A stretch of DNA of 64,000 nt from an uncultured Bacteroidales bacterium (GTDB taxonomy: Bacteria; Bacteroidota; Bacteroidia; Bacteroidales; Paludibacteraceae), in the NCBI GenBank assembly GCA_900319645.1, contig ONPG01000001.1, positions 1-64,000 on the forward strand, in the 5' to 3' direction. This document shows, in pieces, positions 16,758 through 24,564 of this stretch. The translations under genes and the position numbers were made by a program. The first letter of the stretch is position 1; each line of letters begins with the position of its first letter. Under the pieces are notes generated by a model. That model saw nothing but the letters and a program-made list of their open reading frames with translations, was not told where the DNA came from and did no database searches.

Positions 16758-17561
16758 TTATTCGTTCGTCACCTTGCGTACTTGCACCATCATTTTGTCC
16801 GCTTCCTTGCGGTGGCGCGAGTTGGGAAATTCGGTGATAAAATTGTAGTACTCGTCCTGTGTTTCGCGTGCGCGGTCGAGTTTGAGGTTCTCAAACGAGT
16901 TGATCATCTGCTGGTATTTGGCTTGCAGGATCAGCCAACTGAAATCCTCCTGGTATTTGTTGCTCGGGTAGTTCTTGAGCGCATTCTTGCTGACGATCTC
17001 GCAACTGAGGTAGTTGTTGCCGAGGTAGGTGCCCAGATTGTAGTACAAGCGTGCGTTGTAGAGCTCTTTCAGCGCCAGTTTGTCGTACATCTCGCTCATC
17101 TCCTGGTAGGCCTGTCCGGCGTACGGACTCTCAGGGAATAGTTCCACAAATTGGGTGAATGCCTCGATGGCGTTGCGGGTTATCTCTTGCTCCAAACGCG
17201 GATCGGGACTATCCAGATATTGGCAATGACCAAGCTGGAAATAGGCCTCGGTAGCGTATTTGCCTTTGGGATAATTGCGGGTATAGGCGCGGTAGTACTC
17301 GGTAGCCGAAGCGTAGTCTTTCTGTCCCATGTAGCAGCGTGAGAGGTAAGCCAGCACGTCCTCGGAACGCTCGGTACCTTTGTAGTAGGTGGAGACGTCG
17401 TCCAGCAGCGTCTGGGCTTTCACGTACTGCTTGTTGTTGAAATACCGCAACGCCGCCTGATATTTCTCCTCGGGGTCGCGTGATTTCAACAGTTTCTGGT
17501 ATTCACCGCAGCCGGAGAGCAAGACCGATAAAAGTAATATGAACAGTCCTTTTTTCTTCAT
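16758..17561 (-). CDS. bamD: Outer membrane assembly lipoprotein BamD
   Basis: The ATG at 17561 gives 267 residues: a lipoprotein signal with lipobox LSGC (cysteine near residue 18), then tetratricopeptide repeats (YQAALRYFNNKQYVKAQTLL, LAYLSRCYMGQKDYASATEY, AYFQLGHCQYL). BamD is the TPR lipoprotein of the BAM complex that inserts outer-membrane beta-barrels. The promoter at 17580-17611 leaves a leader of about a dozen bases. First gene of bamD-rpoZ-coaBC. Confidence 0.93.
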   Translation of the reverse strand: MKKKGLFILLLSVLLSGCGEYQKLLKSRDPEEKYQAALRYFNNKQYVKAQTLLDDVSTYYKGTERSEDVLAYLSRCYMGQKDYASATEYYRAYTRNYPKGKYATEAYFQLGHCQYLDSPDPRLEQEITRNAIEAFTQFVELFPESPYAGQAYQEMSEMYDKLALKELYNARLYYNLGTYLGNNYLSCEIVSKNALKNYPSNKYQEDFSWLILQAKYQQMINSFENLKLDRARETQDEYYNFITEFPNSRHRKEADKMMVQVRKVTNE

Positions 17562-17579
17562 CCTAACGAAATGAGCCTG

Positions 17580-17611
17580 CAAAGGTACAATTTTTTTTGT
17601 AAATATGCAAA
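17580..17611 (-). promoter_or_regulatory. Promoter for bamD
   Basis: On the minus strand, TTTG (17611-17608), 20 bases, then TACCTTTG (17587-17580). The -33 box reads TTTGCATAT. Confidence 0.85.
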
Positions 17612-17617
17612 TTTTTT

Positions 17618-18649
17618 TTACTTTTGCAATCTTTCTTCCCATTTTTCGGAGGTAATTACCTCAGTTGAGTCGCCTTTGGCTATAATCAGGTAACATTCTG
17701 CGTCTCCGGAACGCTCGATCATCTCCTTGGCTTTTTCCGCTCCGAGCACCATACAAGCGGTAGCCAGTGCGTCAGCGCGCATACAGGTGTTGCTGATCAC
17801 GGTGGCACTCAGCAGCGAGTGCTGCACAGGACTGCCGGTACGCGGGTCAATGGTGTGGCTGCGTTTCTGCTCGCCGTCGTAGTAGAAATTGCGATAGTTT
17901 CCGCTGGTGGCCATACAAATGTCAGAGACTGCGATGATCTCTTGCAACTCCGACTGCCGGCCGGTGATGTCGTCGGCGGGTTTGGTGATGCCTACATGCC
18001 ATTTGTCACCTTTGGCGTTCACGCCACGGCAGACGATTTCGCCTCCGATCTCCACCAGATAGTTTTTGCAACCGTTCTTCGCCAGCACTCCGGCCACCAC
18101 ATCGCAGGCTTGTCCTTTAGCCACTGCGCCGGCATCCAGCATAATTCGCGGATCGGCTTTGATAACACGGTGGTTGACCAGTTGCACTTTGCGGAAACCT
18201 ACAAATGAGCGGATACTATCCACGGCGTGTTGGTCGATAGCCCATTGACCTTGGTCGTTGCGTCCTTTGAAACCGAATCCCCAGAGGTTGACCAGCGGAG
18301 CCACGGTGATGTCGAAAGCACCTTCGGAGAGTGTATTCACGCGTTGCGCTTCGTCCCACATCTCGTCGAAATAGATGTCCGTAACGGTGTCACGGTTGGC
18401 GTTGATGGCTGAGATCGTGGAGTGGGGATTGAACATGCTCAGGCTGTTATCGAAAGCTTTCATCGCGGCACGGATACTGTCGTGCAGATCCTTGCCTGAT
18501 TCGTAGCGGATGCTGTAGAAAGTGCCGAACACTCTGCCTTGGTTGTGGAAATACTGCGGTTTCGGCTCTTCCTCTATAAAGAAAAGAACCGAAACAGCAA
18601 TCACTATTCCTATCAGCGAGCTGGCAATCCGTATCTTGCGTCTGTTCAT
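17618..18649 (-). CDS. apbE: FAD:protein FMN transferase (ApbE)
   Basis: A 343-residue membrane-anchored enzyme (N-terminal helix IASSLIGIVIAVSVLFFI). It attaches FMN covalently to threonine of target flavoproteins such as NqrB/NqrC or RnfG in the periplasm. Hallmarks seen are MGTFYSIRY-like VFGTFYSIRY, LDAGAVAKGQACDVV (FAD site), VEIGGEIVCRG, and SGNYRNFYYDGEQKRSHTID with TGSPV. Its target genes are not in this window. The two barrel genes and HTH gene lie upstream on the same strand. Confidence 0.95.
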   Translation of the reverse strand: MNRRKIRIASSLIGIVIAVSVLFFIEEEPKPQYFHNQGRVFGTFYSIRYESGKDLHDSIRAAMKAFDNSLSMFNPHSTISAINANRDTVTDIYFDEMWDEAQRVNTLSEGAFDITVAPLVNLWGFGFKGRNDQGQWAIDQHAVDSIRSFVGFRKVQLVNHRVIKADPRIMLDAGAVAKGQACDVVAGVLAKNGCKNYLVEIGGEIVCRGVNAKGDKWHVGITKPADDITGRQSELQEIIAVSDICMATSGNYRNFYYDGEQKRSHTIDPRTGSPVQHSLLSATVISNTCMRADALATACMVLGAEKAKEMIERSGDAECYLIIAKGDSTEVITSEKWEERLQK

Positions 18650-18674
18650 ACAATCCTCCTTTGCCGGATACGTG

Positions 18675-19541
18675 TTAGAACCAGAATCCGAGACCGATCG
18701 TGCCGTTCAGTTTCTGGCAGCCGATTTTCTCGTCACCGGAAGCTTTGATGAAGGCATTCTCTTTGTTCACGCCGTCAGGGTTAAGCGAACCCTGTGCAAA
18801 CAGATCCAGCGTTACGTGCTCGAACTCCCACTCTTTGTTCACTTTCAGGCTGATGTTGGTGCAAGCGAATTTGCTGTTGCCGTAAGTCGGGTTTCTCCAC
18901 GGCGACATTCCGACAACTGCTCCGATCGTCACGCCTGCGTTCTCGAACGTGTGGTCGTAGCCGATCTCGAAATACGAGCTGTAGGCACGGGTCGGATTGC
19001 CCTCGTCGTCGTAGTTCAGGTCCTGACCGGCGATAGTGGTGTACCAGTTGAAATACAGACCGGCTTTGGTCAGGTAGCCGAAATCATAGCCTGCCCAGAT
19101 CTCCGTAGTACTGGTGTTGCCGTTGACGTCCAGTTGGTCCACGCTCTGCCAGGAGAAGAAATTGGAGCCGTCGCAGTAGTAATAGTGGTAAGCACCAATC
19201 GTCAGACCGTACGTACGGAACGACAAAACGACGTCCAGTTCCGGTACGAAATAGGTGTTCGGGTTGATTTCCGATCCTTCGCTGTCGATGTATTTCGGCA
19301 AACCTTTGCGGAAACCCCAGTCGGAAGCTCCGATATTTGCCCACACACCGGCACGGAACGAGGTGTGATTGCCGTCGTAGCCGATCTCAACGTCCGGTTG
19401 GAAACTCAAGCCGCCGTTGTACAAGCCACGCCAGATGTACGTACTAACAATCTCTGCGCCGGCGTCGTAAGCAAATTCAACCGCATTCGCAGAGAGAACT
19501 ACAGCCACCAAGGCTGTCAAAAGAGATAAAGATTTTTTCAT
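18675..19541 (-). CDS. Outer-membrane beta-barrel protein (TorF/MipA-like), copy 1
   Basis: A 288-residue protein with a signal peptide (MKKSLSLLTALVAVVLSANA), then alternating hydrophobic/aromatic beta strands ending in phenylalanine (GLGFWF), as expected of an outer-membrane barrel. The opening EIVSTYIWRGLYNGGLSFQP recalls the TorF-type putative outer membrane proteins. It shares layout and motifs with the next gene (YIWRG vs YLWRG, RAYSSYFEIGY vs RAWSSYLELSY, GMSPWR vs GITPWK). The cargo or ligand is unknown. Confidence 0.75.
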   Translation of the reverse strand: MKKSLSLLTALVAVVLSANAVEFAYDAGAEIVSTYIWRGLYNGGLSFQPDVEIGYDGNHTSFRAGVWANIGASDWGFRKGLPKYIDSEGSEINPNTYFVPELDVVLSFRTYGLTIGAYHYYYCDGSNFFSWQSVDQLDVNGNTSTTEIWAGYDFGYLTKAGLYFNWYTTIAGQDLNYDDEGNPTRAYSSYFEIGYDHTFENAGVTIGAVVGMSPWRNPTYGNSKFACTNISLKVNKEWEFEHVTLDLFAQGSLNPDGVNKENAFIKASGDEKIGCQKLNGTIGLGFWF

Positions 19542-19591
19542 TGTACCTTAAAAATATTTGGTTGTTTTAATATGTTTTCAAATTTAACGGG

Positions 19592-19612
19592 ATAATATAC
19601 TTAGTATATTAT
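19592..19612. promoter_or_regulatory. AT-rich perfect inverted repeat between the barrel genes
   Basis: ataatatac and gtatattat are perfect 9-base arms around a 3-base centre. No T-run follows on either strand, so a protein-binding operator is more likely than a terminator. It sits 51 bases upstream of the copy-1 barrel start. Confidence 0.5.
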
Positions 19613-19661
19613 AGGGTGTGCCATGTTGCGATAGTGTCCCGATTTGGTCCTTACTCACCCA

Positions 19662-20564
19662 TCACTTGAGGTACACTCCTACGCTCAGGTTGGCGTTGAC
19701 GGTCTGTGCGGCAGGCACCTTTGGATCCCATTTCGCACTTTCCGGGTCGTGCGCCAGCATAGTGGGGTTGATGGCCAATTGACCTTGCACCATCAGTCCG
19801 CAACGCTTGCTCAGACTCCAGTCTTTGCGCAGACGCAACTCGACGTTCACAACTCCGAAATCACGTACGTACCAGGTGTAGCAACTTTTCCAGGGAGTGA
19901 TTCCCACGGCGCCGTACAGACTGATGTCGTATTTGAACTTATGGGTATAACTGAGTTCCAGATAGCTGGACCACGCTCTTTTGATCGGACCTATCGTGTC
20001 TGGGTAATAGCCGTCGGCTGCAGCCACGCGGGTTGCCCAGTGGATTGTGAGCGGCAGTTTGCTGCTGACCGTATAGCGCAGATTAGCCTCCAAACGGTTG
20101 CCCATGCCGAACCTATTGGTGAAATCAAAGAATCCGCAGTCGTCATCCAAATGGCGTACGTACAGCAGGTACACATTCAGTCCCCAACGGTTGAAACCCA
20201 GCGAGAAATCCACTTCAGGTTGGAAGGATTCAAACCGCCAATCGTACGTGCCTATATTCCACCACATGTCGAAATACGCGCCGCCGTAACCCACGTTGGC
20301 GGAAGCCTGCAGGTTGAGTGCGCCGCAATATTGTCCGCGCCACAGATAGGCGGCATTGACGGTCGCTTTGGCATTGTAGGTCAGCCCGACCGGCTGGCTG
20401 TAGTCGTCCAGCCAGCGGCTGGCGCCTGACGTTTTTCCGGCTACCTCCGAGGAATCAGAGGCGTTCGCTTCGCTCGCACGTGCAGGCGCGTAAAATAAAA
20501 AAGGTAAAGCCCCGATCCATATGATCAGAGCTGTTACCCGTAGGTTGTGGTTGAAAATTTTCAC
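19662..20564 (-). CDS. Outer-membrane beta-barrel protein, copy 2
   Basis: A 300-residue protein with an N-terminal membrane-targeting helix (VTALIIWIGALPFLFYAPARA) and a barrel domain from about residue 55. It is a diverged paralogue of the neighbour at 18675-19541: AAYLWRGQYCGALNLQ, WNIGTYDWRFESFQPEVDFSLG, KRAWSSYLELSYTH, GITPWKS. The pair probably arose by tandem duplication. The function is unknown. Confidence 0.75.
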   Translation of the reverse strand: MKIFNHNLRVTALIIWIGALPFLFYAPARASEANASDSSEVAGKTSGASRWLDDYSQPVGLTYNAKATVNAAYLWRGQYCGALNLQASANVGYGGAYFDMWWNIGTYDWRFESFQPEVDFSLGFNRWGLNVYLLYVRHLDDDCGFFDFTNRFGMGNRLEANLRYTVSSKLPLTIHWATRVAAADGYYPDTIGPIKRAWSSYLELSYTHKFKYDISLYGAVGITPWKSCYTWYVRDFGVVNVELRLRKDWSLSKRCGLMVQGQLAINPTMLAHDPESAKWDPKVPAAQTVNANLSVGVYLK

Positions 20565-20576
20565 GATGCCTGAGTA

Positions 20577-20819
20577 TTAAAGGGCATTCTGAACCTCCCA
20601 CGCCATGCGCAGAGCAACCTCCAGAATGCGGGTGTTGCTGAATACCACGATGCCGCCGTCAGGACCCGGCTCGATGTGGTAATCCGCGTTACCCTCGCCG
20701 TTGAAATATGCTCTTACTTCCTCACCCGTGATAGCCAGCTCTGCGGCTATCGCATCCATACTGCCATGAGGCAAACTGTCTTTTACGCTACGAAGGCGAT
20801 TGAATGTTGTACGCACCAT
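20577..20819 (-). CDS. Small helix-turn-helix protein
   Basis: An 80-residue protein of a Bacteroidota family often annotated as a DNA-binding protein. The N-terminal half (MVRTTFNRLRSVKDSLPHG...AIAAELAITGEEVRAYF) looks like a helix-turn-helix, and the glycine-rich GPDGGIVVF precedes a short helix. It has its own promoter (20872-20903) and is read divergently from mnmE. A role in regulating the two barrel genes just downstream is a guess from position. Confidence 0.7.
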   Translation of the reverse strand: MVRTTFNRLRSVKDSLPHGSMDAIAAELAITGEEVRAYFNGEGNADYHIEPGPDGGIVVFSNTRILEVALRMAWEVQNAL

Positions 20820-20871
20820 AATTGAATAAGTGTTTAGTATTATTAAATGTTAATTTTTCGATTTCTGGGTG

Positions 20872-20903
20872 CAAAGTTACACATTTTTTTTCATTTGTGC
20901 AAA
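20872..20903 (-). promoter_or_regulatory. Promoter for the HTH gene
   Basis: On the minus strand, TTTG (20903-20900), 20 bases, then TAACTTTG (20879-20872). Confidence 0.82.
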
Positions 20904-20928
20904 TAAAAAATGATTTATGCGCACTTTT

Positions 20929-20960
20929 TTTGTGTATATGGATTTTTTTTTGTACCTTTG
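20929..20960 (+). promoter_or_regulatory. Promoter for mnmE, almost leaderless
   Basis: TTTG (20929-20932), 20 bases, then TACCTTTG (20953-20960). The mnmE ATG is at 20970, only 9 bases past the -7 box, so the leader should be a few bases at most. Confidence 0.85.
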
Positions 20961-20969
20961 CAGGCGAAA

Positions 20970-22328
20970 ATGGATACAATCTGTGCCATATCCACTCCGT
21001 ACGGGACCGGCGGGATAGCTGTTGTCCGTGTTTCCGGAAATGAAGCGGTCGCTCTTTGCGACACGCTTTTTCGTGGCAGAAAACGCTTGGCTGATGTGCA
21101 GGCTAACAGCGTGTGCTACGGGTCTATTGCGCGTCAGGATGAGGTCTTGGACGAAGTGCTCTGTTCGGTTTTCCGTGCGCCGCACTCGTTCACGGGCGAG
21201 GATGTGGTGGAGATTGCCTGCCACGGCAGTCTGTATATCCAGCAGACGCTTGTCGAATGGCTGATTGACGCCGGATGCCGTGCGGCGCAGCCGGGTGAGT
21301 TCACGCGTAGAGCGTTTGCCAACGGACGGATGGATCTGGCGCAGGCGGAAGCCGTGGCGGATCTGATTGCCGCCCAGTCGAAAGCAGAGAAAGACTTGGC
21401 ACTCAGTCAGCTGCGCGGATCTGTTTCCCACGAATTGGCGGATTTGCGTGAGCGGCTTTTGAAACTCACTTCGCTGATCGAACTGGAACTTGATTTTGCC
21501 GACCACGAAGAGCTGGAGTTTGCCGACCGGAGTGAACTGGCGGATTTGTCCGACGAGATTGAGCGCAAACTGAGTGGGCTCACGGCTTCGTTTCGCACAG
21601 GTAACGCTATCCGACACGGAGTGCCAGTGGCGATTATCGGAGCGCCCAACGTAGGCAAATCCACGCTTCTGAACGCGCTTTTGGGTGAACAACGGGCTAT
21701 CGTCAGCGAGGTGAAAGGCACGACGCGCGATACGATAGAAGATACGCTGGTGATTGACGGCATTCTCTTCCGCCTGACAGACACGGCGGGTATCCGCGAA
21801 ACAGCCGACACCATCGAGAACTTAGGTATTGAGCGCAGCCGCCGTGCGGCGCAACAAGCGCAGATAATCATCGCGCTTTCGGACGCCACGCAACCCGAGA
21901 CGCTGACTGCATCTTACCTTGATGAGATGCACTCAATCCTAGACAATACGTTTGGTACTTGTTGGATACAAGCGGTCAACAAAGTGGATATACAACCCCT
22001 CACCAATATCCGACTACCCCTCGGATTGATCCCTCTCTCCGCCAAGTCCGGCGACATCGATTTGCTCAAAAAAGAGCTTGTGCGTGTGGCGCAAAGCACG
22101 ATGCACACCCAGGCGGTAATGCTCTCGAATGCCCGCCATTACGAGGCCGTTGTGCGTGCGCATGAGGCGATCGTGCGCGTTCAAAAAGGTATGCGTGACG
22201 GACTTTCCGGCGAACTCCTTTCGCTTGATTTGCAGGATTGTCTGAACGCGCTCGGCGAAGTGACCGGACAGATCACCAACGCCGAAGTGCTGCAAAACAT
22301 TTTCAGCAAATTCTGTATAGGAAAATAA
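20970..22328 (+). CDS. mnmE: tRNA modification GTPase MnmE
   Basis: The ATG at 20970 gives 452 residues. With MnmG, MnmE makes the cmnm5 group on U34 of tRNAs. Seen are the N-terminal THF-binding domain (MDTICAISTPYGTGGIAVVR), the G domain with P-loop GAPNVGKS, the G2 loop GTTRDT and DTAGIRE, and the catalytic C-terminal FCIGK with its cysteine. An in-frame upstream start at 20910 is rejected because the promoter lies between. First gene of mnmE-yicC-gmk-nadD. Confidence 0.96.
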   Translation: MDTICAISTPYGTGGIAVVRVSGNEAVALCDTLFRGRKRLADVQANSVCYGSIARQDEVLDEVLCSVFRAPHSFTGEDVVEIACHGSLYIQQTLVEWLIDAGCRAAQPGEFTRRAFANGRMDLAQAEAVADLIAAQSKAEKDLALSQLRGSVSHELADLRERLLKLTSLIELELDFADHEELEFADRSELADLSDEIERKLSGLTASFRTGNAIRHGVPVAIIGAPNVGKSTLLNALLGEQRAIVSEVKGTTRDTIEDTLVIDGILFRLTDTAGIRETADTIENLGIERSRRAAQQAQIIIALSDATQPETLTASYLDEMHSILDNTFGTCWIQAVNKVDIQPLTNIRLPLGLIPLSAKSGDIDLLKKELVRVAQSTMHTQAVMLSNARHYEAVVRAHEAIVRVQKGMRDGLSGELLSLDLQDCLNALGEVTGQITNAEVLQNIFSKFCIGK

Positions 22329-22331
22329 ATT

Positions 22332-22376
22332 ATGAAATCGTAATAAATCGTAAATCGTCAAATCGTAAATCATTTT
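22332..22376 (+). repeat. Intercistronic aaatcgt repeat before yicC
   Basis: Several copies of the 7-base word aaatcgt fill the gap from the mnmE stop to the yicC ATG. TAA triplets occur in more than one frame. Confidence 0.85.
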
Positions 22377-23279
22377 ATGCTTCTTTCTATGACTGGTTAT
22401 GGCAAATCCGAAAGCCAAATGCGCGGACGCACGCTGGTTTGTGAAGTCCGTTCGCTGAACTCCAAATCGATAGATATGAGTGTTCGTTTGCTCACGGCGC
22501 TTCGTGCGCGTGAGTTGGATTTGCGTACGCAGGTGGCCAAACGTGTGGAGCGCGGTAAGGTCGATCTGGCCATCTACATGCAAGACACCAACGAGCCGTC
22601 TTCGCTGAATAACCGTAACACTTTTGCGCCTCTCAACTGGGAAGCTGCCAAGACCTATGCGCAGCAGTATATTGAGAATTTCGGTGGCGAAGTGCCTGCG
22701 GAAGTGATGGCATCTATTCTTCGCCTGCCGGACGTAGTAAAAATACAGGAAGACAGTTCCGACCTTACGGACGAAGAGTGGGCGGCTGTACAGACGCAAC
22801 TCGACAAAGCGCTGGACGCTTTTGTGGCTTTCCGTACACAGGAAGGAGCCGCACTCGAACGGATGTTCAACGAGAAACTCGACGCCATAGCCGATTTGCT
22901 GGCGCAGGTGGAGCCGTTTGAGAAGGGCAGGGTAGCCAAGATCAAAGAGCGCCTGGAGCAGAACCTTGCCCAGTTGAGCGAACAGACACAGGCGCAGATT
23001 GACCGCAACCGTCTGGAGCAGGAGATGATTTATTACCTCGAGAAACTGGATATTACCGAAGAGAAAGTGCGTCTCACCAACCATATCAAATACTTCCGTG
23101 AGACGATGGCGGGTAGCGGTGAAGGAGTGGGCAAAAAGCTCGGTTTTATCGCGCAGGAAATGGGACGCGAGATCAACACGCTCGGTTCCAAATCCAACCA
23201 GTCGGAGATGCAGATTATCGTGGTTAAGATGAAGGATCTGCTTGAGCAAATCAAAGAGCAAGTGCTGAACGTGCTATAA
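22377..23279 (+). CDS. YicC-family endoribonuclease-like protein
   Basis: A 300-residue protein with the YicC N-terminal signature SMTGYGKSES and EVRSLNSKSIDMSVRL, and the C-terminal DUF1732 region (LDITEEKVRLTNHIKYF, GKKLGFIAQEMGREINTLGSK, MKDLLEQIKEQVLNV). E. coli YicC is an RNase that can degrade small RNAs such as RyhB. The yicC-gmk pair is a widely conserved neighbourhood. Confidence 0.93.
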   Translation: MLLSMTGYGKSESQMRGRTLVCEVRSLNSKSIDMSVRLLTALRARELDLRTQVAKRVERGKVDLAIYMQDTNEPSSLNNRNTFAPLNWEAAKTYAQQYIENFGGEVPAEVMASILRLPDVVKIQEDSSDLTDEEWAAVQTQLDKALDAFVAFRTQEGAALERMFNEKLDAIADLLAQVEPFEKGRVAKIKERLEQNLAQLSEQTQAQIDRNRLEQEMIYYLEKLDITEEKVRLTNHIKYFRETMAGSGEGVGKKLGFIAQEMGREINTLGSKSNQSEMQIIVVKMKDLLEQIKEQVLNVL

Positions 23280-23300
23280 ATAACCAATTACCAATAACCC

Positions 23301-23855
23301 ATGATTTACATTTTCTGTGCGCCTTCGGGCAGTGGCAAATCTACGATGGTCAATCACCTTTTGGCTATGCATCCGGAGCTTTTCGAGCTTTCCGTATCCT
23401 GTACTACGCGCCAGCCGCGAGGCAATGAGATACACGGACGCGAGTATTATTTCATTTCGGTAGATGAGTTCAAATCGCGTATTGCCAACAACGATTTCAT
23501 CGAGTATGAACAGGTCTATGATGGATTGTTCTACGGCACACTCCGCGAAGAGATTGATCGTATCGAGAGTGCCGGCAAACAGGTGCTTTTCGACGTGGAT
23601 GTCAAGGGGGGAATCCATTTGAAGAATATCCTCGGCGACAAAGCCACTTCTATTTTTATCTGCCCGCCGTCGATTGAAGAACTGCGCCGGCGTCTGGAAG
23701 GACGAGGAGATACAAGTCCGGAGATGATAGAGAAACGCCTGGCGAAAGCGGAGGATGAACTTTCCTACAAAGACCGGTTCGACCGCGTGGTGATCAACGA
23801 CACCCTCGCGCACGCTTTCAAGCAACTCGATGCCATCATCGAAGAGAATAAGTAA
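23301..23855 (+). CDS. gmk: Guanylate kinase
   Basis: This 184-residue kinase converts GMP to GDP with ATP. The P-loop is APSGSGKST at residues 6-14, the GMP-binding segment is SCTTRQPRGNEIHGREYYF, and the lid contains RRRLEGRGDTS. The start is separated from yicC by a short spacer that shares a 15-base word with a repeat inside folC. The last codons and the stop lie in a 16-bp direct duplication. Confidence 0.96.
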   Translation: MIYIFCAPSGSGKSTMVNHLLAMHPELFELSVSCTTRQPRGNEIHGREYYFISVDEFKSRIANNDFIEYEQVYDGLFYGTLREEIDRIESAGKQVLFDVDVKGGIHLKNILGDKATSIFICPPSIEELRRRLEGRGDTSPEMIEKRLAKAEDELSYKDRFDRVVINDTLAHAFKQLDAIIEENK

Positions 23856-23872
23856 AATCGAAGAGAATAAGT
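23838..23872 (+). repeat. 16-bp direct duplication at the gmk stop
   Basis: atcgaagagaataagt occurs at 23838-23853 and again at 23857-23872. The first copy contains the last gmk codons; the second is intergenic. It looks like a recent local duplication. Confidence 0.85.
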
Positions 23873-23887
23873 CATTCTTTCACAACA

Positions 23888-24451
23888 ATGCGGCGTATAG
23901 GTATTTACGGCGGCAGTTTCAATCCGGTGCATTTCGGGCACGTGGGTTTGGCGAAATGGGTCATCGGGCATACGGACCTTGATGAGTTATGGCTGATGGT
24001 CAGCCCGCTTAATCCCTTGAAAGCCAATGTGCAATCTTCCGATAGCGCAACGGATCTGAGTGCGAATTTTCAATCCCGTTTGGCGGCAGTACGTGAAGCG
24101 GTCAAAGATATCCCCGGCGTGAAAGCGTCGGATTTTGAGTTCTCGCTTCCCCGTCCGAGTTATACTGCCAACACGCTTCGTGCCTTGCAAAATGCTTATC
24201 CTGAATGCGAATTCACGCTTGTGATAGGCGAAGACAATCTGGCTATTTTCCCCAAATGGCGCGAGTACGAATATATTCTTCAGCATTTCCGTGTGTTTGT
24301 CTATCCGCGCCACGCCGGCACATCATCTTCCGGTCATTCATTCTCCGAATCGTCCCTTAATTCACCTGCCAAGAACCTTGTGTTCCTGGCGGGTGCCCCG
24401 TATTTCGACATCTCCTCCACCGAGCTACGGAATGCCCGTTCTTCCGAATAG
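23888..24451 (+). CDS. nadD: Nicotinate-nucleotide adenylyltransferase, short C-terminus
   Basis: A 187-residue enzyme that joins nicotinate mononucleotide and ATP in NAD synthesis. Seen are GIYGGSFNPVHFGHVGLAKW (nucleotidyltransferase HxGH motif), SPLNPLK, SLPRPSYTANTL and the C-terminal ISSTELR (matching SSTxIR). In relatives about 15 further residues with a conserved tail follow that motif; here the frame ends after NARSSE. The missing tail and the adjoining restriction island suggest that the 3' end was replaced. Confidence 0.93.
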   Translation: MRRIGIYGGSFNPVHFGHVGLAKWVIGHTDLDELWLMVSPLNPLKANVQSSDSATDLSANFQSRLAAVREAVKDIPGVKASDFEFSLPRPSYTANTLRALQNAYPECEFTLVIGEDNLAIFPKWREYEYILQHFRVFVYPRHAGTSSSGHSFSESSLNSPAKNLVFLAGAPYFDISSTELRNARSSE

Positions 24452-24497
24452 GGGAGGAAGTCTATCAATTCTCTTGTCTTTCTCAATACCACATCGT

Positions 24498-24535
24498 TAC
24501 CACTACGCAACGTCGTAGTGGTATTCGTCTGTTTA
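24498..24535. terminator. Hairpin between convergent nadD and res genes
   Basis: taccactacg (24498-24507) and cgtagtggta (24514-24523) form a perfect 10-bp stem with a 6-base loop, followed by ttcgtctgttta. It could serve as a terminator for both strands. Confidence 0.6.
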
Positions 24536-24564
24536 TATTCAATCATCTTTTCGATGAAGGAGAT

